Numbered from the stretch's first letter, positions 43,085-52,126 are shown. The stretch is DNA of 64,000 nt from DATEDA01 sp963744255 (GCA_963744255.1 CAVUSZ010000019.1:14126-78125), one strand, 5' to 3'. Program-made: numbers and translations. Notes: a model not told the origin generated them from the letters alone.

Positions 43085-44376
43085 TGGCCAGGAACGTCGT
43101 TGTCATCGGCACCCAGTGGGGCGACGAGGGAAAGGGGAAGGTCGTCGACTGGCTCACGCCGCACGCGCAGGGCGTCGTGCGCTTCCAGGGCGGGCACAAC
43201 GCTGGCCACACGCTCGTGATCGGTGGGCGCAAGACCGTGCTGCACCTCATCCCGTCGGGGATCCTGCACCCCGCGGTTACCTGCTACATCGGCAACGGCG
43301 TCGTCCTCTCCCCGCACGCGCTGCTCGAGGAGATGGACGAGCTCGAGCGCGCCGGGGTCGAGCTCGCAGGGCGCGTGAGGATCTCCGAGGCCTGTCCGCT
43401 GATCCTCCCCTACCATGCCGCGCTCGATCTCGCACGGGAAGCGGCGCGGGGCGCAGCGAAGATAGGCACGACCGGCCGCGGCATCGGGCCCGCGTACGAG
43501 GACAAGGTCGCGCGCCGCGCGATCCGCCTGCAGGATCTCCTCGTTCCCGATCGTTTCAGCGCCAAGCTCGAGGAGTTGCTCGACTATCACAACTTCGTGC
43601 TGACGCGGCGGCTGAACGCCCAGGCCGTCGACTTCGTCTGCACGCGCGACGAAGCACTCGCGATGGCCTCCCGTCTCGTGCCAATGGTGACCGACGTGCC
43701 GCGCGCGCTCTACGAGGCCAGTCGCGCCGGCAGGAATCTGCTGTTCGAAGGCGCGCAGGGCGCGCTCCTCGACATCGACCACGGGACCTACCCGTACGTC
43801 ACGTCGAGCAATTGCGTCGCCGGCGCGGCGGCCGCGGGGGCGGGCGTCGGCCCGCAGATGCTGCACTACGTGCTCGGCATCACCAAGGCCTACACGACGC
43901 GCGTCGGGTCCGGGCCATTCCCGACCGAGCTGGAAGGCGACACCGGCGAGCGGCTCCGCGCGCGCGGGAACGAGTTCGGTGCGACCACCGGCCGGCCGCG
44001 CCGCTGCGGCTGGTTCGACGCTGCGGCGCTCAAGCGCTCGATCCAGATCAACGGCGTTTCCGGGCTGTGCGTCACCAAGCTCGACGTGCTGGACGGCATG
44101 GACGAGCTGAAGGTCTGCGTGGGCTATACGATAGACGGGGAGTTCAGCGATCTCCTGCCCGCCGGTGCCGACGACACGGCGCGCTGCGAGCCGGTCTACG
44201 AGGACCTGCCCGGGTGGCGCGAAAGCACCGTCGGGGCGAAGCGGCTCGAGGATCTGCCGCCGGGCGCGCGTGCGTATCTCGACCGCATCGAGTCGATCTG
44301 CGGCGTGACGATCGACATGATCTCGACCGGACCGGACCGCGAGGAAACGATCGTCCGGCGCCACCCGTTTCAGTGA
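43084..44376 (+). CDS. purA: adenylosuccinate synthetase
   Basis: 430 residues, converts IMP and aspartate to adenylosuccinate with GTP. Key motifs are GTQWGDEGKGKVVDWLT at the N-terminus, NAGHTLVIGGRK, TTGRGIGPAYEDKV and TGRPRRCGWFDAAAL. Length is normal and all catalytic residues appear intact. It follows hisZ directly, as in many betaproteobacteria. Confidence 0.96.
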   Translation: MARNVVVIGTQWGDEGKGKVVDWLTPHAQGVVRFQGGHNAGHTLVIGGRKTVLHLIPSGILHPAVTCYIGNGVVLSPHALLEEMDELERAGVELAGRVRISEACPLILPYHAALDLAREAARGAAKIGTTGRGIGPAYEDKVARRAIRLQDLLVPDRFSAKLEELLDYHNFVLTRRLNAQAVDFVCTRDEALAMASRLVPMVTDVPRALYEASRAGRNLLFEGAQGALLDIDHGTYPYVTSSNCVAGAAAAGAGVGPQMLHYVLGITKAYTTRVGSGPFPTELEGDTGERLRARGNEFGATTGRPRRCGWFDAAALKRSIQINGVSGLCVTKLDVLDGMDELKVCVGYTIDGEFSDLLPAGADDTARCEPVYEDLPGWRESTVGAKRLEDLPPGARAYLDRIESICGVTIDMISTGPDREETIVRRHPFQ

Positions 44377-44390
44377 CGTGACCCACGACG

Positions 44391-44897
44391 ATGGGCGACC
44401 TCTACGTGAGCTGGACCGATTACCACCAGGCTATCGAGCGTCTCGCGGCGAAGGTGCACGAGTCGGGCTGGCGCTTCAACCAGGTCGTGTGCATCGCCCG
44501 CGGCGGCTTGCGGGTAGGGGACGTCGTGTCGCGCATCTTCAAGCTGCCCCTGGCAATCATCTTCACCAGCTCCTATGTGAGCGAGGGCGGCACGGTGCGC
44601 GGCGAGATCAGGGTCTCCGAGCACATGTCGATGATGACGCCGGAACTGGGCGACCGGGTGCTGCTCGTCGACGATCTCGTGGACTCCGGCGTGACGCTCG
44701 AGGTCGTGAGGCGCCACATCGCCGAACGTCATCCCAACGTGAAGGAGATCCGCAGCGCGGTCCTGTGGCACAAGGCCAGCTCGAAGGTGAAGCCCGATTA
44801 CTGCGCCGACTACTTCGCCGAAAGCCCGTGGATTCACCAGCCGTTCGAGCCCTACGACACCATGACGGCCGGCGATCTGCGCTCGCGCGCCGCCTAG
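44391..44897 (+). CDS. purine phosphoribosyltransferase-like protein
   Basis: 168 residues. The PRPP-binding motif is VLLVDDLVDSGVTLEVV (about 98-114). The family in this position (after purA) is annotated as a phosphoribosyltransferase for hypoxanthine/guanine or xanthine, with the exact base unknown. It starts MGDLYVSWTDYHQAIERLAA and is soluble. It closes the purine end of the operon and precedes a minus-strand tRNA. Confidence 0.85.
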   Translation: MGDLYVSWTDYHQAIERLAAKVHESGWRFNQVVCIARGGLRVGDVVSRIFKLPLAIIFTSSYVSEGGTVRGEIRVSEHMSMMTPELGDRVLLVDDLVDSGVTLEVVRRHIAERHPNVKEIRSAVLWHKASSKVKPDYCADYFAESPWIHQPFEPYDTMTAGDLRSRAA

Positions 44898-44945
44898 CTT
44901 GGCTCGGCCGGAGCGTTACGCACGGGAGCGCCCGGTGAGAAGTGC

Positions 44946-45032
44946 TGGTGCCGCCGGAGGGACTCGAACCCCCACACCCTTTCAGGCACATGGACCTGAA
45001 CCATGCGCGTCTACCAATTCCGCCACGGCGGC
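44946..45032 (-). tRNA. tRNA-Leu (anticodon CAG)
   Basis: The minus strand folds into a long-variable-arm tRNA. The acceptor is GCCGCCG with CGGCGGC and an encoded ACCA; the D-arm holds GGAATTGGTAGACGC; the anticodon stem-loop is CATGG-TTCAGGT-CCATG, giving CAG; the variable arm is class II; and the T-arm contains GGGTTCGAGTCCC. It reads CUG. It is transcribed opposite to the neighbouring genes, between the phosphoribosyltransferase gene and rnr. Confidence 0.95.
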
Positions 45033-45050
45033 AGGAGGCGCGGATTCTAG

Positions 45051-47255
45051 ATGAATCGCGGTCCCGCTTCAATTAAGCGCCGCCGCGCCCGCGCCGCCCC
45101 GCGATCGCCGGCGGCGAGACGGGCGGCCGATCCGCAGCGCGCGCGCGAAGCCGAGCGCTACGCCGAGCCGTTGCCTAGCCGCGAGCTCATCCTGCAGACG
45201 CTGGAGGAGGAAGCGGTCCCGCTCGACGAGCGGCGGCTCGCGCAGCTTCTCGGCGTACGCCGCAAGGAGGCGGAAGCCTTTGCCCGCCGCCTCGCCGCGA
45301 TGGAGCGCGAGGGCCAGGTCCTGCGCAACCGCAAGGGCGCGATCCTCGTCGCGGGCAAGGTCGACGTGGTGCGGGGGCGGATCGAAGCGCATCCCGACGG
45401 GTACGGTTTCGTGGTGACCGACGACGGCAGCGCGGACCTGTATCTCGCGCCCGGCGAGATGCGCCAGGTGATGCATGGGGACACCGTGCTCGTGCGTCCC
45501 GCCGGCGTCGACCGCCGCGGCCGCCGCGAAGGGCGCATCGTCGAGGTCGTCGAGCGCGCGCACGCCCGAGTCGTCGGGCGGCTGCATACCGAGCGCGGCG
45601 TCGCGTTCGTGGCCGCCGCGGACCGCAGGATCCACCACGACATCCTGCTCGAGCCCGGGGCGACCGCCGGGGCCAAGCCCGGGCAGATCGTTACCGCCGA
45701 GATCGTCGTCCAGCCGGGGCTGCAAACCCAGCCGATCGGCCGCGTCGTCGAGGTGCTCGGTGACTTCGGCGATCCCGGCATGGAGATCGAGATCGCGCTC
45801 CGCAAGCACGATCTGCCGTTCGAATTCTCGCCGGCCGCGAAGCTGCTCGCCGCGCGGCTGCCGCGCGCGGTGCGGGCCGCCGACCTGAAGGGTCGCAAGG
45901 ATCTTCGCGCGTTGCCGTTCGTCACGATCGACGGCGAGTCGGCGAAGGATTTCGACGATGCGGTCTACTGCGAGCCCGCCGGCAAGGGCTTTCGCCTCCT
46001 GGTGGCGATAGCCGACGTGAGCCACTACGTCACTGCCCGCGACGCGCTCGACGATGACGCGCGCACGCGCGGCAATTCGGTGTACTTCCCGCGGCGGGTC
46101 ATCCCGATGCTGCCCGAGAAGCTCTCGAACGGGTTGTGCTCGCTCAACCCGGAGGAGGACCGGCTCGCGATGGTGTGCGACATTGCGGTCGGCGCCCGGG
46201 GCGAGCTGACGCGGTACGAGTTCTATCCGTCGGCGATCCGTTCGCACGCGCGACTCACTTATACCCAGGTGGCACGAGCGCTATACGAGACGCCGGCGCA
46301 GATCGAGCCGGCCGTCGCGCCACTCCGCGAGCGCCTGCAGACGCTGGACGAAGTGTTTCGCGCACTGCTTCACGCGCGCGGCCGCCGCGGCGCGATCGAC
46401 TTCGAGACGCTGGAGACCGAGATCGAGTTCGACGATCACGGCAAGATCGCGCGCATCGTGCCCCGGCCGCGCAGCGACGCCCACCGGCTCATCGAGGAGT
46501 GCATGCTGGCGGCCAACGTCTGCGCGTCCGACTTCCTGCACCGCAGCGGCCACAAGGCGCTCTATCGCGTGCACGAGGGACCCACGCCGGAGAAACTGGA
46601 AGCGCTGCGCGGTTTCCTCAGAAGCTTCGGGTTGTCGCTCGGCGGCGGTGACTCGCCGCACGCGAAGGACTACGCCCGGCTGCTGGAGAGCGTGAAGGCG
46701 CGTCCCGACGTCCAGCTTCTCCAGACCGTGCTGCTGCGGTCGCTGAAGCAGGCGATGTACAGCCCGGAGAATGTCGGGCATTTCGGCCTCGCCTACGAGG
46801 CGTACACGCACTTTACGTCGCCGATCCGCCGCTACCCCGATCTCGTCATTCACCGATCGATCAAGGCGGCCCTCGAGGGCCGCGCGTACGATCCCGGGGA
46901 CTGGGCGGCGCTCGGGCTGCATTGCTCGAGAACGGAGCGCCGGGCCGACGACGCCTCGCGCGACGTCCAGGCGTGGCTCAAGTGCTACTACATGCGCGAC
47001 CGCGTCGGCGACGAATTCTGGGGCAGCATCAGCGCGGTGACGAGCTTCGGCATCTTCGTCGCGCTCGACGACGTCTATGTCGAGGGACTGGTGCACATCT
47101 CGGAGCTCGGCAACGACTACTTCCAGTTCGACCCCGTCGGACATCTGCTGCGCGGTGACCGCACCCGCCGCCAGTTCCGGATCGGCGACCGCGTGCGCGT
47201 GCGCGTCGTGCGTGTCGACCTGGAGCTCGCGCGCATCGATTTCGCGCTGGCATGA
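45051..47255 (+). CDS. rnr: ribonuclease R
   Basis: 734 residues, processive 3'-5' exoribonuclease that degrades structured RNA. A helix-turn-helix start (SRELILQTLEEEAVPLDERR) precedes two cold-shock domains (GRIEAHPDGYGFVVTDDGSA), the RNB catalytic domain (TIDGESAKDFDDAVYCE; YEAYTHFTSPIRRYPDLVIH) and a C-terminal S1 domain (GDEFWGSISAVTSFGIFVAL). The usual Lys-rich tail is absent; instead the N-terminus is basic (IKRRRARAAPRS). The stop overlaps rlmB (ATGA). Confidence 0.94.
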   Translation: MNRGPASIKRRRARAAPRSPAARRAADPQRAREAERYAEPLPSRELILQTLEEEAVPLDERRLAQLLGVRRKEAEAFARRLAAMEREGQVLRNRKGAILVAGKVDVVRGRIEAHPDGYGFVVTDDGSADLYLAPGEMRQVMHGDTVLVRPAGVDRRGRREGRIVEVVERAHARVVGRLHTERGVAFVAAADRRIHHDILLEPGATAGAKPGQIVTAEIVVQPGLQTQPIGRVVEVLGDFGDPGMEIEIALRKHDLPFEFSPAAKLLAARLPRAVRAADLKGRKDLRALPFVTIDGESAKDFDDAVYCEPAGKGFRLLVAIADVSHYVTARDALDDDARTRGNSVYFPRRVIPMLPEKLSNGLCSLNPEEDRLAMVCDIAVGARGELTRYEFYPSAIRSHARLTYTQVARALYETPAQIEPAVAPLRERLQTLDEVFRALLHARGRRGAIDFETLETEIEFDDHGKIARIVPRPRSDAHRLIEECMLAANVCASDFLHRSGHKALYRVHEGPTPEKLEALRGFLRSFGLSLGGGDSPHAKDYARLLESVKARPDVQLLQTVLLRSLKQAMYSPENVGHFGLAYEAYTHFTSPIRRYPDLVIHRSIKAALEGRAYDPGDWAALGLHCSRTERRADDASRDVQAWLKCYYMRDRVGDEFWGSISAVTSFGIFVALDDVYVEGLVHISELGNDYFQFDPVGHLLRGDRTRRQFRIGDRVRVRVVRVDLELARIDFALA

Positions 47256-48007
47256 AGGAGGCGCGGGTGCTGATCGGGTTCCACGCGGTGCTCGCGCGCC
47301 TGCGCGCCGATCCGGAGTCGGTGCTGGAGATCCTGGCCGACGAGACGCGTCACGACGCACGGATCGGGGACGCGCTCGCGGCGGCGGAGACGCGCGGCGT
47401 GCGGGTGATCCGCGTCCCGCCGCGGCGGCTCGATGGCTTCTATGGCGGAGGTCGGCACCAGGGGATCGTGGCCCGGGTTCGCCCGCGCGACGAGCGGGTC
47501 GATCTCGACGAGATTCTTGGCCGCGTGCGGGAACCGCCGCTGCTCCTGGTGCTCGACGGCGTGACCGACCCGCACAACCTCGGGGCCTGCCTGCGCGTCG
47601 CCGACGCGGCGGGCGTACATGCGGTGATCGCGCCGAAAGACCGGAGCGCCGGGCTCTCCCCGGCGGTAACCAAGGTGGCGAGCGGCGCGGCCGAGTCGGT
47701 ACCGTTCGTCGCAGTAACCAACCTCGCACGGACGCTCGACGCATTGAAGGAGCAGGGCGTATGGGTCGTGGGAGCTGCCGGCGACGGACCCGACGACCTG
47801 TTTGCTGTCGATCTTCCGGGGCCGGTCGCCTGGGTGCTGGGCTCGGAGGGGGAGGGAATGCGGCGCCTCACGCGCGAGCGGTGCGACCGTCTCGTTCGCA
47901 TCCCCATGCTCGGGCAGGTCGGCAGCCTAAACGTAGCCGTCGCGGCCGGGATCTGCCTGTACGAGTCGCGGCGTCAGCGCGGGGCCGTTGCGAAGCCAAG
48001 TCGCTGA
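47252..48007 (+). CDS. rlmB: 23S rRNA (guanosine-2'-O) methyltransferase RlmB
   Basis: 251 residues, SpoU-class methyltransferase. The N-terminal substrate-binding domain starts VLIGFHAVLARLRADP. The SPOUT knot shows DPHNLGACLRVADAAGVHAV, VLGSEGEGMRRLTRERCDRL and IPMLGQVGSLNVAVAAGICL. It modifies G2251 of 23S rRNA. It is coupled to rnr, as in E. coli. Confidence 0.94.
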   Translation: MKEARVLIGFHAVLARLRADPESVLEILADETRHDARIGDALAAAETRGVRVIRVPPRRLDGFYGGGRHQGIVARVRPRDERVDLDEILGRVREPPLLLVLDGVTDPHNLGACLRVADAAGVHAVIAPKDRSAGLSPAVTKVASGAAESVPFVAVTNLARTLDALKEQGVWVVGAAGDGPDDLFAVDLPGPVAWVLGSEGEGMRRLTRERCDRLVRIPMLGQVGSLNVAVAAGICLYESRRQRGAVAKPSR

Positions 48008-48012
48008 TTTTG

Positions 48013-48042
48013 TTGCACACGCGGAGGCCGTTCGACTATACT
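48013..48042 (+). promoter_or_regulatory. sigma70-type promoter of the rpsF operon
   Basis: TTGCAC (48013-48018) and TATACT (48037-48042) are separated by 18 bases. The -10 is a close match to TATAAT. It lies just after rlmB and about 100 bases before rpsF, at the expected place for the ribosomal protein operon. Confidence 0.7.
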
Positions 48043-48061
48043 CCCCCGCTTCCTTGCCGCA

Positions 48062-48078
48062 CCGGTTCCGCATACCGG
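48062..48078 (+). promoter_or_regulatory. possible S6:S18 autoregulatory hairpin in the rpsF leader
   Basis: CCGGT (48062-48066) can pair with ACCGG (48074-48078), leaving the loop TCCGCAT that exposes CCG. A CCG exposed in a leader hairpin is the feature recognised by the S6:S18 complex in known rpsF leaders. The hairpin is short and unverified. A ribosome site TAAGGAG follows at about 48126-48132. Confidence 0.35.
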
Positions 48079-48143
48079 GCGGCCAAACGGGAACCACGCC
48101 GAATCGAGCGGGGGCCCGATCAACCATAAGGAGATCCGCCAGC

Positions 48144-48531
48144 ATGCGGCACTACGAAATCGTCTTCATCGTCCATCCGGACCAGAGCGAGCAGGTCCCG
48201 GCGATGATCGAGCGCTACCGCACCACGGTCGGCTCGCGCCAGGGCAAGATCCACCGCCTCGAGGACTGGGGCCGCCGCCAACTCGACCTATCCCATCGAG
48301 AAGGTCCACAAGGCGCACTACGTGCTCATGAACATCGAGTGCGACGGCGAGACGCTCGGCGAGCTCGAGCACGCGTTCAAGTTCAGCGACGCCGTGCTGC
48401 GCCACCTCATCGTCAAGATGAAAGGGCCGGTGACGACGCCCTCGCCGATGATGAAGGAAGAGAAGGCGAAGTCGGTCCTGCATCCGGAAAGCAGCAAGGA
48501 AAGCGCAAAGCCGGCGGAAGTGCCGGCCTGA
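48144..48531 (+). CDS. rpsF: 30S ribosomal protein S6 (one-base frameshift in this sequence)
   Basis: About 128 residues when repaired. The first part MRHYEIVFIVHPDQSEQVPA to RLEDWGRRQL is normal S6. One extra base at about 48286 (an A in ctcgAcctat) shifts the frame. The rest (YPIEKVHKAHYVLMNIECDG; AVLRHLIVKMKGPVTTP) lies in the next frame and ends at 48531. S6 is nearly universal and the operon is intact, so a sequencing or assembly error is more likely than a real mutation. The C-terminal tail is long and charged. Confidence 0.88.
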
Positions 48532-48550
48532 CGCAGAGCGCGGACCGGAT

Positions 48551-48877
48551 TTGGATCGGAGCAGCCGGATATCGACCAACGAACTGACGTTGGCCGGCCG
48601 GCTCGCCGCGCGAGACGCGGTGCGCTACACGCCGGCGGGCGTGGCGGTACTGAGCTTCAGCGTCGAGCACGAATCCCGGCAGCCCGAAGCCGGCGCAGAC
48701 CGCGAGGTGAGGATCGAGGTGACGTGCGTCGCGTTCGAGGCCGAGGCGAAGGCGGTCGCGGCGGCGCCGCTCGGGATCGGGTTGAAGCTCGGCGGGTTTG
48801 TCGCGCCGAAGAGCCGGCATAGCCGCCAGCTGGTGCTGCACGTGAACGAGATCGAATTCTTGGAAGGAGTCAAGTGA
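48551..48877 (+). CDS. priB: primosomal replication protein N
   Basis: 108 residues starting at TTG. It is an OB-fold single-stranded DNA-binding protein of the replication restart primosome, in the rpsF-priB-rpsR-rplI order typical of Beta- and Gammaproteobacteria. Motifs are NELTLAGRLAARDAVRYTPA, VEHESRQPEAGADREVRIEV and the end HVNEIEFLEGVK. The TTG start is chosen because no ATG or GTG lies close before the OB-fold. The stop overlaps the rpsR start. Confidence 0.88.
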   Translation: MDRSSRISTNELTLAGRLAARDAVRYTPAGVAVLSFSVEHESRQPEAGADREVRIEVTCVAFEAEAKAVAAAPLGIGLKLGGFVAPKSRHSRQLVLHVNEIEFLEGVK

Positions 48878-49185
48878 TGCCCCCACCCAGCAGAGGCCGT
48901 AGCGGCGGCCGAAAAGGCAAGGACGGCCGCAAGGACGGCCGCGGCCGCGAGCGCGGCGGTTCGCGCCAGCTGTTCAAACGGCGCAAGTTCTGCCGGTTCA
49001 CCGCCGAGAAGGTGACGTGGATCGACTACAAGGACGTCGACGTCCTGAAGGACTTCATCAACGAGAACGGCAGGATCATTCCGGCGCGCATCACCGGCAC
49101 CAAGGCCGGCTACCAGCGCCAGCTGTCAGAGGCGATCAAGCGCGCGCGCTTCCTGGCGCTGCTGCCGTACACCGATCTCCACTAG
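48877..49185 (+). CDS. rpsR: 30S ribosomal protein S18
   Basis: 102 residues from the ATG that overlaps the priB stop; a GTG one codon earlier is also possible. The N-terminus is a long basic Arg/Lys/Gly extension (RSGGRKGKDGRKDGRGR). The S18 core follows: FKRRKFCRFTAEKVTWIDYK, then LLKDFINENGRIIPARITGT-like sequence and AIKRARFLALLPYTD. It is longer than E. coli S18 because of this extension. Confidence 0.93.
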   Translation: MPPPSRGRSGGRKGKDGRKDGRGRERGGSRQLFKRRKFCRFTAEKVTWIDYKDVDVLKDFINENGRIIPARITGTKAGYQRQLSEAIKRARFLALLPYTDLH

Positions 49186-49199
49186 GGACGGAGCCGGCG

Positions 49200-49655
49200 A
49201 TGCAAGTGATTCTGCTGGAGAAGATCATCAACCTGGGCGGACTCGGCGACGTTGTCAAGGTGAAGGACGGCTTCGCGCGCAACTACCTGATCCCGCAAGG
49301 CAAGGCGAAGCGCGCTACGCGCGAGAACCTGGCCGAGTTCGAGTCCCGTCGGGCGGACCTGGAGAAGGCGCAGGCCGACGCGCTCGGGGCGGCGCAGGAG
49401 CGCGGCGCCAAGCTCGACGGACTGATGATCCAGGTCACCCGCAAGGCTGGCGTCGACGGGCGACTGTTCGGGTCGGTGACCAACTACGACATCGCCGAAG
49501 CGTTGCAGGCGCTCGGTCACGCGGTCGAGCGTGCCGCGATCCGGCTGCCGCAAGGCCCGTTGAAGGCGATCGGCGACCATCAGGTCGCCGTTGCGCTGCA
49601 CGGCGACGTCGTGGTCCACATCACGGTGTCCGTGCTCGGCGAGCAGGGCGGCTGA
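49200..49655 (+). CDS. rplI: 50S ribosomal protein L9
   Basis: 151 residues. It begins MQVILLEKIINLGGLGDVVK and continues with KDGFARNYLIPQGKAKRAT, the conserved N-terminal rRNA-binding domain. The long helix and C-terminal domain are intact (GRLFGSVTNYDIAEALQALG). It starts 14 bases after rpsR and precedes dnaB. Confidence 0.95.
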   Translation: MQVILLEKIINLGGLGDVVKVKDGFARNYLIPQGKAKRATRENLAEFESRRADLEKAQADALGAAQERGAKLDGLMIQVTRKAGVDGRLFGSVTNYDIAEALQALGHAVERAAIRLPQGPLKAIGDHQVAVALHGDVVVHITVSVLGEQGG

Positions 49656-49733
49656 GCTCCGGCAGCGGCGGTTTCGCTTCTTCCTGACCGCGTCCCGCGC
49701 GCGTAGAATCGTAGCGCGATTCTCGCACCGCGA

Positions 49734-51125
49734 ATGGCGCAAACTCTTACCCAAGCTCCCGCCGATTCCCAGCTCGTCACGCTGCGGGTCCCGCCCAATT
49801 CGATCGAGGCCGAGCAGTCGGTGCTCGGGGGTCTGCTCCTCGACAACGGCGCGTGGGACAAGATCGGCGACATCATCTCGATCGACGATTTCTACCGCGA
49901 CGATCATCGGCGCATCTATCGCCACGTCGCGCGCCTGATCGAGCAGGGCCGGCCGGCCGACGTGGTCACCGTCGCCGAGTCGATCGAGGCGAGCGAGGAC
50001 AAGGACCGGACGGGCGGCCTCACCTACCTCGGCACGCTCGCCCAGAACACGCCGTCCGCGCACAACATCCGGCGTTACGCGGAGATCGTCCGCGAACGCG
50101 CGGTGATGCGGAAGCTAGTGGCCGTCGGCGCGGAGATCGCCGACAGCGCCCTGAGCCCGTCGGGCAAGGAAGTCGGGCAGCTGCTCGACGAAGCCGAGTC
50201 GAAGGTGTTCCAGATCGCGGAGGCCGGCAACCGCGGCCGCGCCGGTTTCCACGACATCCATCAGCTTCTCTCGCAGGTAATGGAGCGTGTCGATTTCCTC
50301 TACAGCCGCGAGAACCCGAGCGACGTCACCGGCGTGCCGACCGGTTTCCAGCAGCTCGATCAGATGACCTCCGGCCTGCAGGAAGGCGACCTCGTCATCG
50401 TCGCCGGCCGCCCCAGCATGGGCAAGACAGCGTTCGCGCTGAACATCGCGGAGCACGTCGCGGTCGCCGAGAAGCGCCCGGTGGCGGTGTTCAGCATGGA
50501 GATGTCGGGGACGCAGATCGCGGCACGGATGCTCGGCTCGAGGGCGCGCATCGACCAGCACAAGCTGCGCACCGGCAAGCTCACCGACGAGGACTGGAGC
50601 AAGCTTGCCGACGCGCTGGGCAAGCTGCACGAGGCGCCGATCCACATCGACGAAACCGGCTCGCTCAACCCGCTCGAGCTGCGCTCGCGGGCGCGGCGGC
50701 TTGCCAGGCAGTACGGCAAGCTCGGGATGGTCGTCGTCGACTACCTCCAGCTCATGGTGAGCTCTGGCAAGCGCGAAGAGAATCGCGCGACCGAGCTCTC
50801 CGAGATTTCGCGCAGCCTGAAGGCGCTCGCGAAGGAGCTCGGCGTGCCGGTCGTCGCGCTGTCGCAGCTCAACCGCAGCGTCGACCAGCGGCCCGACAAG
50901 CGGCCGATCATGTCGGACCTGCGCGAGTCCGGCGCGCTCGAGCAGGACGCCGACCTCATCCTCTTCATCTACCGCGACGTGGTCTACAACCGCGACACCG
51001 CCGAGCCGGGGAGGGCCGAGGTCATCGTCGGCAAACAGCGCAATGGCCCGATCGGCGACGTGCCCCTGACCTTCCTCGGGCAATACACCCGGTTCGAGAA
51101 CTACGCGGCGCCGGGCAGCTATTGA
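49734..51125 (+). CDS. dnaB: replicative DNA helicase
   Basis: 463 residues, hexameric helicase of the replication fork. The N-terminal domain reads PPNSIEAEQSVLGGLLLDN. Walker A is GRPSMGKTAFALNIAEH, Walker B region is MVVVDYLQLM, and LSQLNRSVDQRPDKRPIMSD and ESGALEQDADLILFIYRD are standard. No intein interrupts it. It ends the ribosomal protein run. Confidence 0.96.
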   Translation: MAQTLTQAPADSQLVTLRVPPNSIEAEQSVLGGLLLDNGAWDKIGDIISIDDFYRDDHRRIYRHVARLIEQGRPADVVTVAESIEASEDKDRTGGLTYLGTLAQNTPSAHNIRRYAEIVRERAVMRKLVAVGAEIADSALSPSGKEVGQLLDEAESKVFQIAEAGNRGRAGFHDIHQLLSQVMERVDFLYSRENPSDVTGVPTGFQQLDQMTSGLQEGDLVIVAGRPSMGKTAFALNIAEHVAVAEKRPVAVFSMEMSGTQIAARMLGSRARIDQHKLRTGKLTDEDWSKLADALGKLHEAPIHIDETGSLNPLELRSRARRLARQYGKLGMVVVDYLQLMVSSGKREENRATELSEISRSLKALAKELGVPVVALSQLNRSVDQRPDKRPIMSDLRESGALEQDADLILFIYRDVVYNRDTAEPGRAEVIVGKQRNGPIGDVPLTFLGQYTRFENYAAPGSY

Positions 51126-51209
51126 GCCGGTTCCTCGACCGCCTTCGACGCGGCCGGACGTGACGGCTGCCCGCCTTCGCGCCCGGTCCGGTCCTGCGGC
51201 GCCGGTGGG

Positions 51210-52013
51210 ATGCGCTACCATCGCGGCTCGAGCGTTTTCTCTAACCTGTTCCGATTGGCGTGTTTCTCACGAGCATCGCGCCGCGCGACTAGACTGCTGG
51301 GAGCAGCGATCCTCCTGGCCGGTGCGGCCCACGGTGCGCCGGCCTGCAAGGGCACGCTGTATCTCACGCTCGACACCAGCAGCATGTCGCAGGCCGAGGA
51401 CATCGTGCGCATCCTCGCGAAGCATGACGTCAAGGGGACGTTCTTCCTCGCCAACGAGAAGACCGTGCGCGGGGACCACTCGCTCGATCCGAGCTGGGGG
51501 GACTACTGGCGTGACCGGGTCGCGGAGGGACACGCCTTCGGCTCGCACACCTGGGATCACGGCTACTTCCGCGGTGACGTCGAGGGCGGACGGGTGCGCT
51601 ACATGCGCGACGGGAAGACCCGCATACTCGACGCGGACGCGCTATGCGCCGAGCTGAAGCGCGTCGACACGCGCTTTCGCGAACTGACCGGACGCGGCCT
51701 CGATCCGATCTGGCGCGCTCCCGGCGGACGCACGACCCCGAACACGCTGGCAGCGGCGAAGCGCTGCGGCTACGAGCATGTCCATTGGGCGAGCGCGGGG
51801 AACCTCGGCGATGAACTGCCATCGGACAAATACCCGAACGGCGTGCTGCTCGACCGGGCGCTGAAAAACCTCCGCGACGGCGACGTGATGATGATGCATC
51901 TCGGCATCTTGTCGCGGAAGGAGCCGTTCGCGCCGCTGCTCGACCCGCTGCTCACCGCCCTCAAGGCGCGCGGGTTCTGCTTCGCGACCCTCGCCACGCG
52001 GCCGCCGCAATGA
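51210..52013 (+). CDS. secreted polysaccharide deacetylase-like (NodB fold) protein
   Basis: 267 residues. A hydrophobic signal (ATRLLGAAILLAGAAHGAPA) follows a long basic N-terminus, so the true start may be a little downstream. The NodB-like core shows GTLYLTLDTSSMSQAEDI, HAFGSHTWDHGYF (metal His pair) and IWRAPGGRTT. The usual TFDDG motif is replaced by TLDTSS, leaving one Asp; related proteins with an FDTG-like variant are known to me, so this seems a subfamily feature. The role is probably hydrolysis of a cell-wall or exopolysaccharide group, not proven. Confidence 0.75.
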   Translation: MRYHRGSSVFSNLFRLACFSRASRRATRLLGAAILLAGAAHGAPACKGTLYLTLDTSSMSQAEDIVRILAKHDVKGTFFLANEKTVRGDHSLDPSWGDYWRDRVAEGHAFGSHTWDHGYFRGDVEGGRVRYMRDGKTRILDADALCAELKRVDTRFRELTGRGLDPIWRAPGGRTTPNTLAAAKRCGYEHVHWASAGNLGDELPSDKYPNGVLLDRALKNLRDGDVMMMHLGILSRKEPFAPLLDPLLTALKARGFCFATLATRPPQ

Positions 52014-52060
52014 GGGGGCTCGGCAACGGACGCGTTCCACGCGGACGCGATCCGGCCTGC

Positions 52061-52094
52061 CGAGGAAAGAAAAAACCCGGCCGGGGCCGGGTTT
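52061..52094 (-). terminator. intrinsic terminator for the minus-strand small transcript
   Basis: AAACCCGGCC-GG-GGCCGGGTTT (52073-52094) is a perfect 10-bp inverted repeat. Read on the minus strand it is followed by TTTTTTCTTTCC. On the plus strand it is followed by GAAAGAC, so it is mainly a minus-strand terminator, although it may also slow the upstream plus-strand gene. Confidence 0.82.
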
Positions 52095-52126
52095 GAAAGA
52101 CAAATTCCCCGGCTCCCGGGGTCGAT

